DNA from: Chryseobacterium sp. POL2
Lineage (GTDB): Bacteria; Bacteroidota; Bacteroidia; Flavobacteriales; Weeksellaceae
Assembly: GCF_011058315.1 (NCBI RefSeq)
Contig: NZ_CP049298.1
Coordinates: forward strand, 1,426,001-1,490,000
DNA: 64,000 nucleotides
Direction of reading: 5' to 3'
Shown: positions 9,495 through 17,194 of the stretch, piece after piece
Position numbering within the stretch: position 1 is the stretch's first letter
Layout: each line of letters begins with the position of its first letter
The notes under the pieces: generated by a model
What the model saw: only the letters and a program-made list of their open reading frames with translations
Databases searched by the model: none
What the model was told of the DNA's origin: nothing
Translations under genes and position numbers: made by a program

Positions 9495-10409
9495 TTAGCT
9501 ATTTTTAAGTTGTTCTACTAATTCTTTTTGTTTTTCGTTGAGTTCTTTTGGGAAATCAATGCGGTAAGTCACGAACAAATCGCCATAATGACCTTCTTTT
9601 TTATAAACTGGAAAACCTTTGCCTTTGAGGCGTACACTGGTTCCGGGTTGTGTTACAGATTTCACTTTCAGTTTGACTTGCCCGTCCAAAGTCGGCACCA
9701 TGACATCGCCACCCAACAAAGCTGTGTAAAGATCAATGTTAACATCAATTTTTAAATCGTCGCCATTTCTTTTGAAAACGGAATCTTCAGCGATATTAAA
9801 AGTAATATACAAATCACCATGTGGACCGCCGTTAACACCAGGATTTCCATGGCCTTTCAGTTTTATCTGTTGACCATCGTAAATCCCCGCAGGAATGGTA
9901 ATTCTAACTTTTTTGCCATTGATTTCAAAAGTTTGTTGGTGGGTCGTTGCTGCATCACGTAAAGTTAAATTAAGTTCTGCGGCAATATCTTGGCCTTTGA
10001 ATTTTCCAGATGCGCTACCTCGGCTACTACGTCCAAAACCGCCACCAGAAGCACCAAACATGGATTGGAAAAAATCCGAAAAATTGTCGTTCTCTCCAAA
10101 GTTAGCCCCTTGAAAACTGCCACCGTCATAATTTTGAGAATATTGACGCTGTTGTTGCTTTTGAGCTTTTTCAAATTCTTCGCCGTGTTTCCAATTTTCG
10201 CCGTATTTATCATATTTTGCACGGTTTTCTGGATTTGAAAGAACTTCGTTAGCTTCGTTAAGATCTTTGAATTTTTTTTCCGCTTCTTTGTTGTTAGGAT
10301 TAAGATCGGGATGTAGCTTTCGCGCTAGCTTGCGGTAAGCTTTTTTGATGTCATCTTGGCTAGCATTTTTGTCAACACCAAGTATTTTGTAGTAATCTAT
10401 AAATGCCAT
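9495..10409 (-). CDS. cbpA: DnaJ-family co-chaperone CbpA
   Basis: A 304-residue Hsp40 protein. The J-domain occupies residues 1-70 with the HPD motif in [13 protein letters not shown] Gly/Phe-rich linker follows (about 85-140), then the two beta-sandwich substrate-binding domains of DnaJ. It lacks the zinc-finger cysteines of classical DnaJ, which places it in the CbpA class. It should stimulate DnaK and, by family analogy, may bind curved DNA. It is directly followed by cbpM. The upstream 187 bp to the divergent symporter gene should hold both promoters, though I see no perfect -7 motif there. Confidence 0.92.
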   Translation of the reverse strand: MAFIDYYKILGVDKNASQDDIKKAYRKLARKLHPDLNPNNKEAEKKFKDLNEANEVLSNPENRAKYDKYGENWKHGEEFEKAQKQQQRQYSQNYDGGSFQGANFGENDNFSDFFQSMFGASGGGFGRSSRGSASGKFKGQDIAAELNLTLRDAATTHQQTFEINGKKVRITIPAGIYDGQQIKLKGHGNPGVNGGPHGDLYITFNIAEDSVFKRNGDDLKIDVNIDLYTALLGGDVMVPTLDGQVKLKVKSVTQPGTSVRLKGKGFPVYKKEGHYGDLFVTYRIDFPKELNEKQKELVEQLKNS

Positions 10410-10596
10410 ATTTCTAGGTTATTTTATTAATCATCGACCACAACAGACTTGCAATAACTGTTCCTTATAAGGCTTTTCTCATCATTAATTTTAAAAAGAA
10501 AAGTTATATCATTTTTTTTAATTTCTTTATAAATTAATTAGCATAGTTCAATAATCAAAAACATAATTAACTTTACTTATATAAAAAAATTAAAGA

Positions 10597-11841
10597 ATGT
10601 CTTTTACCCAATCGACTTTTTGGCAAAGCTATTCCAATATCATTCTTTTGTTAATAGGGATTAGTTTCGGTAGTATTGTAGGAATCTTTTTTCCCAACAT
10701 GGTTAATTTTCTGAAACCAGTTGGTGATATTTTCCTGAATTTACTTTTTGTAACTGTCATACCCTTGGTATTTTTTGCAATTGTAACGTCTGTATCTTCT
10801 ATCGAACAAGGTAACAAACTTGGCAAAATTCTTTTTGCAATGATGTTTACTTTTCTGGCTTTTGTATTGATTGCGGCTTTATTTAGTATTGTCGCTGTTT
10901 ATCTTTTTCCTACCGAACGTCCTACTGGGAACATGGCAACTGTTGTTGTGGAAAATATTACCGATACAGAATCTTGGGGCGATCGCATTGTACGTTTCTT
11001 TAGTGTTGGTGAATTTTATATGTTGCTTTCTCGACAAAATATGTTAGCACTTTTGATTTTTTCTTTTTTAGTAGGAATTTCGATTCGACAATCCAATCCA
11101 GAAAAGGTGAAAACCTTTAAAAGCTTTATCGAAGGTGGCAACGAGATTATGAAAAATCTTCTTCTATTAATAATGAAAGCTGCGCCAATTGGTCTAGGTG
11201 CTTATATTGCTTATCAAGTCGGCACTTTGGGGCCACAACTGGTCGGCTTTTACGCCAAACCTTTGGCTGTATATTATGGTGCTGGGTTGGTGTACTTTTT
11301 TGTATTCTTCAGTCTTTATGCTTTTATTGGTCGTGGTTCAAAAGGTGTCACTTTATTTTGGAGAAATAATATTTTACCGAGTTTTACAGCGATAAGTACT
11401 TGTAGTAGTCTTGCAACAATGCCTGTCAATCTGGATGCGGCAAGGAAAATAGGTATTCCTGCATCTGTAGCCAATGTTGTGATCCCCATCGGAACAAGCA
11501 TTCATAAAAACGGTTCTTCCATATCTTCGATTGTCAAAATATATGTCGCTTTTCTTTTGTTGGGTTGGGAGTTTTTCACGTTCAACAACCTGATTATTGC
11601 ATTAGGAATAACTGTTTTTGTTAGCGTGGTGGCTGGAGGCATACCAAATGGCGGTTACATTGGAGAAATGTTGATGATTTCGGCCTATCAACTTCCGCAA
11701 GAAGCCATCCCAGCAGTAATGATTATTGGGACATTGGTTGACCCTTTAGCAACTGTTCTCAATGCTACAGGAGATACGGTAGCCGCGATGGTGACAGCAA
11801 GGCTTATCGGTGAAAAATACGATCCGCCCAACGAAGTTTAA
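10597..11841 (+). CDS. Dicarboxylate/amino acid:cation symporter (DAACS family)
   Basis: A 414-residue inner-membrane transporter with about eight hydrophobic segments plus re-entrant loops. The hairpin HP1 serine-rich motif appears as STCSSLATMPVNL and HP2 follows (NGGYIGEMLM). The usual NMDG signature in TM7 is replaced by HKNG (PIGTSIHKNGSSIS), and the TM8 substrate motif reads DPLATVLNATGD instead of the common DRxRTxxNVxGD. This suggests a divergent subgroup with uncertain substrate (glutamate, aspartate or a C4-dicarboxylate). It is monocistronic and divergent from cbpA. Confidence 0.9.
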   Translation: MSFTQSTFWQSYSNIILLLIGISFGSIVGIFFPNMVNFLKPVGDIFLNLLFVTVIPLVFFAIVTSVSSIEQGNKLGKILFAMMFTFLAFVLIAALFSIVAVYLFPTERPTGNMATVVVENITDTESWGDRIVRFFSVGEFYMLLSRQNMLALLIFSFLVGISIRQSNPEKVKTFKSFIEGGNEIMKNLLLLIMKAAPIGLGAYIAYQVGTLGPQLVGFYAKPLAVYYGAGLVYFFVFFSLYAFIGRGSKGVTLFWRNNILPSFTAISTCSSLATMPVNLDAARKIGIPASVANVVIPIGTSIHKNGSSISSIVKIYVAFLLLGWEFFTFNNLIIALGITVFVSVVAGGIPNGGYIGEMLMISAYQLPQEAIPAVMIIGTLVDPLATVLNATGDTVAAMVTARLIGEKYDPPNEV

Positions 11842-11907
11842 ACTTCAATTTTATTTTTTTAAATTTTATTTAAATCGATTTTAAATCAAGACAATTAAGA
11901 TCAAAAG

Positions 11908-12447
11908 TCAAGGGATTTTCATTTCAAAAATTAAGTTATCGAGATTGTCGTCATCGACTCTTGATTCGTTCAAGACAAAATCATTATTCGTCAACAATTT
12001 TATTGAGGCCTCATTATATGTACTTGTAAAGGCTTCTATTAAATTAAGTTTTAATTCCTCCCGACCATATTTAATAATGGCATTAAGCGCTTCTGTCATA
12101 TAGCCTTTTCCTTGATGTATAGGTTGAAGATCATAACCAATTTCTGCTGTTTTGCGATCTTCAGAAAAATTCCAAAAACAAATTGACCCCAACAAGTCGC
12201 CTTCTTCTTCGAAACGCAGCGCCCAAGTTATTGATAAATCATTTTCAAACTGATGGCTTATCATTTTAATAAAATCTTCGGCTTGTTCAATACTTGTATA
12301 AGGATCTCGTTTGATGTATTTTGTAACTTCGGGACTAGAGCGCAGAAAAAACACTACTTCCGCATCCGTAGGTTTGTAAGCGTTCATGACTAGGCGTTTG
12401 GTTTTCAACTGTGGAAAAACATTCATTGATTTCATAATTTTAATCAA
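11908..12447 (-). CDS. GNAT-family N-acetyltransferase (RimJ/RimL-like)
   Basis: A 179-residue protein of the Acetyltransf_3 type. The N-terminus carries the usual LKTKRLVMNAYKPTDAE entry, and the acetyl-CoA loop reads LQPIHQGKGYMTEAL near residues 110-125. Family members acetylate N-terminal amines of ribosomal proteins or small molecules; the substrate here is not predictable. Three Met codons near the start leave the true N-terminus open by up to seven residues. It converges with the upstream symporter gene. Confidence 0.85.
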   Translation of the reverse strand: MIKIMKSMNVFPQLKTKRLVMNAYKPTDAEVVFFLRSSPEVTKYIKRDPYTSIEQAEDFIKMISHQFENDLSITWALRFEEEGDLLGSICFWNFSEDRKTAEIGYDLQPIHQGKGYMTEALNAIIKYGREELKLNLIEAFTSTYNEASIKLLTNNDFVLNESRVDDDNLDNLIFEMKIP

Positions 12448-12536
12448 AAATAGGAATTTGTTTAAAATAAAAACTTGCTTTGCAAGCTCGCATTTAATTC
12501 TTAAATTGAAAACTTAAATGTATAAAAGAATAGTGT

Positions 12537-14084
12537 ATGAAAATCAACATGAAAACGAGTTTTGCAACTTTGCTATTGTCCTCACAAATAGTTTTTGCAC
12601 AACAACATGTCTCAGAAGAAAAACTAGATCCCATCGTCCAAAGCATCGTCAACGAAGTTAATAATAACTCGCAGCTAGAGCAACTTGCTTTTGAGCTTTT
12701 GGATGTTATCGGTCCACGTCTTGTAGGCTCTCCTGCGATGGAGCAAGCCAACAATTGGTCGGTTGATAAATTTAGATCTTGGGGTATTGAAGCCAAAAAT
12801 CAACAATTCGGAGAATGGGCTTCTTGGCAGCGTGGCATCACTCAAGTTGAAATGACCTATCCTAGAATAAAAAGTTTAGAAGCCATGCAGTTGGCGTGGT
12901 CACCATCTACTAAAAAACCTGTAGAAGCTGAAGTTGTGGTTTTACCAAGAGTGAATAACGCACAAGAATTCAGTAATTGGTTGAAAAACGTTAAAGGAAA
13001 AATAGTGTTAATTTCCCAATATCAAAGATCTGGACGCCCAGATCATCAAATTAAAGAATTTGCTACTCCAGAATTGTACGAGCAATTCAAGGCGCAACGA
13101 GCAAAAGATACGGAAGATTTTAAAAATTTAATCAAGCACACAGGTTACGACAACAACAGCTTACCTGAAGCTTTAGAAAAAGCAGGTGCCGCTGGCATCG
13201 TTATTTCTAATTGGACAGGAATCATGGGAGCCAACCGTATATTTGGTGCCAAGACCAAGACAATCCCAACTATAGACATTGCAGTAGAAGATTATGGTAT
13301 GCTTTATCGGATGGCATCCAATGATAAAAAACCAAAAATAAAAATCAATACTGAATCTAAAAACTTAGGCAAAGCAAAATCGTTTAATACCATTGCTACA
13401 ATACCTGGTAAAGAAAAGCCTAACGAATATATTATTCTGTCTGCACACCTTGACTCTTGGGACGGCGCACAAGGCGCTACAGATAACGGAACAGGCACCA
13501 TTACTATGATGGAAGCTGCACGTATTTTAAAAAAATATTATCCCAATAACAAGAGAACAATTATAGTAGGACTTTGGGGAAGCGAAGAACAGGGACTTAA
13601 CGGCTCTCGAGCTTTCGTAAAAGATAATCCCGAAATTATCAACAATACGCAAGTGGCTTTTAACCAAGACAATGGGACTGGCCGCGTGGTCAACATCCAA
13701 GGTCAAGGTTTTGTTGATGCCTATGACTATCTCGGAAGATGGATGGCGGCTTTACCAAAAAAAGTTAGCAAGCACATAGAAACAACTTTCCCTGGTACAC
13801 CAGGTGGCGGTGGGTCCGACCATGCTTCTTTTGTTGCGGCAGGAATTCCAGGCATTTCTCTAAGTTCACTCAATTGGGGATATTCGGGTTACACTTGGCA
13901 TACCAATAGAGATACTTATGATAAAATAATGTTTGATGAAGTTAAAAATAATGTCATTGCGGCAGCTGTTTTAGCCTATATGGCTTCTGAAGATCCTGAA
14001 CAAACCAGCAAACAGAAAAGAGTACTTCCAGCTGGACAAACTTGGCCAGAAATAAAAGAGCCAAAAAGAACTGGAACAAATTAA
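12537..14084 (+). CDS. Secreted M28-family zinc metallopeptidase (carboxypeptidase Q-like)
   Basis: A 515-residue exported protease with a signal peptide ending near IVFAQQ. A PA-type insert (about residues 120-265) precedes the catalytic domain. Metal ligands of the M28 fold are visible in LSAHLDSWDGAQGATDNGTG (His and Asp), in WGSEEQGLNGS (catalytic Glu and ligand Glu), in NQDNGTG and in GGGSDHASF; a final ligand is likely in YTWHTNRDT. It probably acts as an aminopeptidase or dipeptidase in the periplasm or outside the cell. A strong terminator follows directly. Confidence 0.92.
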   Translation: MKINMKTSFATLLLSSQIVFAQQHVSEEKLDPIVQSIVNEVNNNSQLEQLAFELLDVIGPRLVGSPAMEQANNWSVDKFRSWGIEAKNQQFGEWASWQRGITQVEMTYPRIKSLEAMQLAWSPSTKKPVEAEVVVLPRVNNAQEFSNWLKNVKGKIVLISQYQRSGRPDHQIKEFATPELYEQFKAQRAKDTEDFKNLIKHTGYDNNSLPEALEKAGAAGIVISNWTGIMGANRIFGAKTKTIPTIDIAVEDYGMLYRMASNDKKPKIKINTESKNLGKAKSFNTIATIPGKEKPNEYIILSAHLDSWDGAQGATDNGTGTITMMEAARILKKYYPNNKRTIIVGLWGSEEQGLNGSRAFVKDNPEIINNTQVAFNQDNGTGRVVNIQGQGFVDAYDYLGRWMAALPKKVSKHIETTFPGTPGGGGSDHASFVAAGIPGISLSSLNWGYSGYTWHTNRDTYDKIMFDEVKNNVIAAAVLAYMASEDPEQTSKQKRVLPAGQTWPEIKEPKRTGTN

Positions 14085-14089
14085 AAAAC

Positions 14090-14121
14090 GTTCGCAAGCC
14101 AAAAGCTTGCGAACTATTTTG
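14090..14121 (+). terminator. Rho-independent terminator after the M28 peptidase
   Basis: A perfect 10-bp stem (GTTCGCAAGC at 14090-14099 with GCTTGCGAAC at 14105-14114) encloses a 5-nt loop and is followed by ATTTTG. It separates the peptidase gene from the CRISPR array. Confidence 0.85.
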
Positions 14122-14230
14122 TTAAAAGTTACTAGATTCTAATTCTTCTTTAGATTAAGTTTTACTTATAACTACGTATACCAATTTTTAGTCTATCATT
14201 TTACGAGATATAATTAATAATTACACAGAT

Positions 14231-15484
14231 TTCTTTCGATATCTTTGGGATACAACACAACTGATTATTATGAGGAATATTGGGACAAAGAGTTGTGAAT
14301 TGCTTTAGCTCAGCCTATACTGTTTTCCATTGCATTTCGCTGAATCCCATCCGCCGCATTCCCATATAGGATTTCATTTTTCAGTATCTTTGGGATACAA
14401 CACAACACATTATGAATTGGACAGAACCAAAACCACGTTGTGAATTGCTTTCATTTTTCAGTATCTTTGGGATACAACACAACGGGAATTAACCGTTTTA
14501 AAATAGATTGTAAGTTGTGAATTGCTTTCATTTTTCAGTATCTTTGGGATACAACACAACATCGCTGTAACGCTTACGGATGAAGAAAAAGTTGTGAATT
14601 GCTTTCATTTTTCAGTATCTTTGGGATACAACACAACATACCCCAATCTTTTAATTCAGCTTCATCCGTTGTGAATTGCTTTCATTTTTCAGTATCTTTG
14701 AGATACGACACAACTAAAAATGGTAATACTTCAATTTACCCACAGTTGTGAATTGCTTTCATTTTTCAGTATCTTTGAGATACGACACAACAGTACTAAG
14801 TTTCGGAAGTGATGTACTATCGTTGTGAATTGCTTTCATTTTTCAGTATCTTTGAGATACGACACAACTAAAAAAATAATCTTAAAAGAACTTTCTGAGT
14901 TGTGAATTGCTTTCATTTTTCAGTATCTTTGAGATACGACACAACCAAACAAGATTAATCATACAAAAACATGGCGTTGTGAATTGCTTTCATTTTTCAG
15001 TATCTTTGAGATACGACACAACTATCCCTTACATACGTTTGTAGCTATATGCGTTGTGAATTGCTTTCATTTTTCAGTATCTTTGAGATACGACACAACT
15101 ATTAACACTTACCCAACTTTCACATGGTGGTTGTGAATTGCTTTCATTTTTCAGTATCTTTGAGATACGACACAACCAAGCGCAAAATATAGAGCTCGAT
15201 ATTTATGTTGTGAATTGCTTTCATTTTTCAGTATCTTTGAGATACGACACAACAAAGTCGGATGTTTTACCTGTGGCACGACCGTTGTGAATTGCTTTCA
15301 TTTTTCAGTATCTTTGAGATACGACACAACTATGGCAGGAACTTTAATTGATATTCCAACGTTGTGAATTGCTTTCATTTTTCAGTATCTTTGAGATACG
15401 ACACAACTTTTTGATAAAAGAAAATACATGGGTAACCGTTGTGAATTGCTTTCATTTTTCAGTATCTTTGAGATACGACACAAC
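14231..15484 (+). CRISPR. Type II-C CRISPR array: 47-nt repeats, 15 spacers of 30 nt
   Basis: Fourteen intact 47-nt repeats start at 14437 and then every 77 bp up to 15438. Left of them is an interrupted repeat (14292-14406) and a half repeat (14231-14261). All 15 spacers are exactly 30 nt. The crRNA strand is plus, because the first 17 nt of the repeat pair with the tracrRNA anti-repeat. Repeats exist in two versions: the left ones (through 14591) end GGGATACAACACAAC, and the eleven from 14668 on end GAGATACGACACAAC, which makes GTATCT-TTG-AGATAC a perfect hairpin. The same segment contains TATCTTTG (repeat positions 26-33), an exact Bacteroidota -7 motif, with TTG at repeat positions 2-4. 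Decay on the left suggests that new spacers enter at the right, cas-proximal end. Confidence 0.98.
14292..14406 (+). repeat. CRISPR repeat interrupted by a 68-nt insertion (left)
   Basis: Positions 14292-14306 match repeat positions 1-15, and 14375-14406 match repeat positions 16-47 of the older repeat version. Between them lie 68 nt (14307-14374) that contain AGCTCAGCCTATACTG and a possible AATCC/GGATT stem. The -7 motif half of the repeat is intact, so the following spacer could still be transcribed. A related insertion occupies the same position in a degenerate repeat at 15585-15694. Confidence 0.9.
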
Positions 15485-15494
15485 CTCAATGCTT

Positions 15495-15517
15495 AACCTT
15501 CTGTTTTTCAGAAGGTT
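15495..15517 (+). terminator. Hairpin after the last CRISPR repeat
   Basis: AACCTTCTG at 15495-15503 pairs perfectly with CAGAAGGTT at 15509-15517 across a TTTTT loop and is followed by TATTTGTTTTAT. It could end array transcripts running on the plus strand. It sits 11 bp after the last repeat, inside what would be the leader if spacers enter at this end. Confidence 0.6.
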
Positions 15518-15584
15518 TATTTGTTTTATAGGATTTTAAAAATGGGATTTGTCCCCTTAATCATTTACATTTTTAAAGATTTTT

Positions 15585-15694
15585 GAATTGCTTTAGTTCA
15601 GCCTATACTTTCACCTTTGCATTTCACTGAATCCCGTCCGCAGCATTCCCTTCCGGGATTTCATTTTTTGAGTTGCTTTAAAATACAACACAAC
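15585..15694 (+). repeat. Degenerate CRISPR repeat with a 67-nt insertion (right flank)
   Basis: GAATTGCTTT at 15585-15594 matches repeat positions 6-15. A 67-nt insertion follows at 15595-15661, and then a decayed copy of the repeat's 3' half that ends AATACAACACAAC. The insertion is about 85% identical to the one at 14307-14374 by eye and has a better stem (AATCCCG with CGGGATT). The TATCTTTG motif is lost here. The flanking stretch 15485-15754 holds no gene. Confidence 0.8.
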
Positions 15695-15705
15695 CTCAAA
15701 AGGTA

Positions 15706-15732
15706 AAAACCACTGTTCATCGGTGGTTTTTT
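15706..15732. terminator. Bidirectional terminator at the 3' end of cas2
   Basis: AAACCAC and GTGGTTT arms flank a short loop with T-rich sequence on both sides. It lies 22 bp beyond the cas2 stop and would end the minus-strand cas operon. Confidence 0.65.
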
Positions 15733-15754
15733 GGTGTTTTTAGGATTCGAAAAA

Positions 15755-16108
<354 letters not shown>

Positions 16109-16120
16109 TTACACAGTCTT

Positions 16121-16285
16121 TCGCGTGAGGGCGAAGTGCATTGTTGGAGCTCGTGTGAGGTGAGGCGGAGGAGCGAAGCGCAGCCGACGAGCCGAACACA
16201 GCGACTGCACGTAGACCGACCCTTTGTTTTCGTGCTGGGGAAAACCTTATTGGTTTAAGCGTTGGAAAAACAAAGGGGCACGCCC
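16121..16285. repeat. Structured intergenic element, copy 2 (between cas1 and cas2)
   Basis: GCGTG at 16123-16127 pairs with CACGC at 16279-16283. The terminal stem is CCCTTTGTTTT (16210-16220) with AAAACAAAGGG (16267-16277), different from copies 1 and 3 but paired. GTGCA/TGCAC and GCTCGT/ACGAGC arms enclose the GGAGCGAAGCG core. In operon direction it begins about 16 bp after the cas1 stop. A frame crossing it at 16074-16349 is not a credible gene. Confidence 0.75.
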
Positions 16286-16300
16286 AAGTAGCAAAAATAG

Positions 16301-17194
16301 TCATGGCAATTCTGGATAGGAAATTACTCTTTTTTCTCCCGTGTAACATTTATACAAAGAAGAAACGCTTGTTTTTAAAGCCACCATCAGCGGTCTTTTC
16401 TTGTCTTCAATTTGCACATCCATGGTTGCGATTTGAAGAAGATGGGCTTTAAATTCTTTAGTCAAATCCTCTGTTTCTGGGTTTTTATCCAACCATTGCA
16501 TCACCAATAAATCGACAAAAGGGCGATACGGCTCCATCACATCATCTGCCAAACAATACGGATTGTATTTGTTTTTGTGAAAGATTCCCAAAACGGGCAG
16601 CAAACCCGTTTCTACAATAGCTCTCGCCACCATTGACCGTAGCACCGCATATCCGAAATTGAAAAACTGATTGGGAGAATCGCCAAAGCGTTGCCTTAAA
16701 AAATCGTGACTGATAAGGTATTTCCAATAATGTTGCGCCGCAATGCCTTCCATATTGGTGCTATCGCCACTTTTTACATTATTTTTGTACTCGAGCATGG
16801 GCTCGAAATAATTCCCTAATCTTTTTAGGATTTCAGTTTGGTTTTCAATTTTGCATTCTATGGTTTGTTTCCACAGTTGCTTTTTCAGCGGTTCGCTGGC
16901 TTCTAATTGATCTTTTACGCGGTCTGAATGTTCGGAATGTCCATACAAAGGCAACATAATTCCGTGTGGCAAATGATGCGCATCGCAACTAATGACCACC
17001 ACATTATTGCCCATCATTTTCTGAATGAGCTGGTGCGAAACTGTAATCTGAAAATGATCCAACATCAGCAATCCCAAATCCTCCACAGGAACTTTCCCTT
17101 TTGTTTCCTTGGTTTGGGGACACAAAATATGCATCTGCTCATCTTTGAGTTTCAGATAGGCGGGATTTCCGATGTAAATGGAGCGGGTAATCAT
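16301..17194 (-). CDS. cas1: CRISPR-associated endonuclease Cas1 (type II)
   Basis: A 297-residue spacer integrase with the N-terminal beta-domain (SIYIGNPAYLKLKDEQMHI) and the alpha-helical catalytic domain. Likely metal ligands are Glu in NMEGIAAQHYW, His in GIFHKNKYNPYCLADD and the following Asp pair. Length and motifs fit type II Cas1. Its ATG overlaps the cas9 TGA as ATGA, which implies translational coupling. Acquisition in type II systems also needs Cas9. No csn2 or cas4 is present, as expected for type II-C. Confidence 0.97.
   Translation of the reverse strand: MITRSIYIGNPAYLKLKDEQMHILCPQTKETKGKVPVEDLGLLMLDHFQITVSHQLIQKMMGNNVVVISCDAHHLPHGIMLPLYGHSEHSDRVKDQLEASEPLKKQLWKQTIECKIENQTEILKRLGNYFEPMLEYKNNVKSGDSTNMEGIAAQHYWKYLISHDFLRQRFGDSPNQFFNFGYAVLRSMVARAIVETGLLPVLGIFHKNKYNPYCLADDVMEPYRPFVDLLVMQWLDKNPETEDLTKEFKAHLLQIATMDVQIEDKKRPLMVALKTSVSSLYKCYTGEKRVISYPELP

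Noticed and set aside
14262-15437. Possible self-targeting spacers against this window
   Set aside because: Scanning the 15 spacers by eye against the annotated genes gave no convincing match. A full genome and phage search was not possible, so this is only a negative within the window.
15348-15539. Open frame across the right end of the CRISPR array
   Set aside because: The translation is repeated because it reads through CRISPR repeats; it is not a gene.
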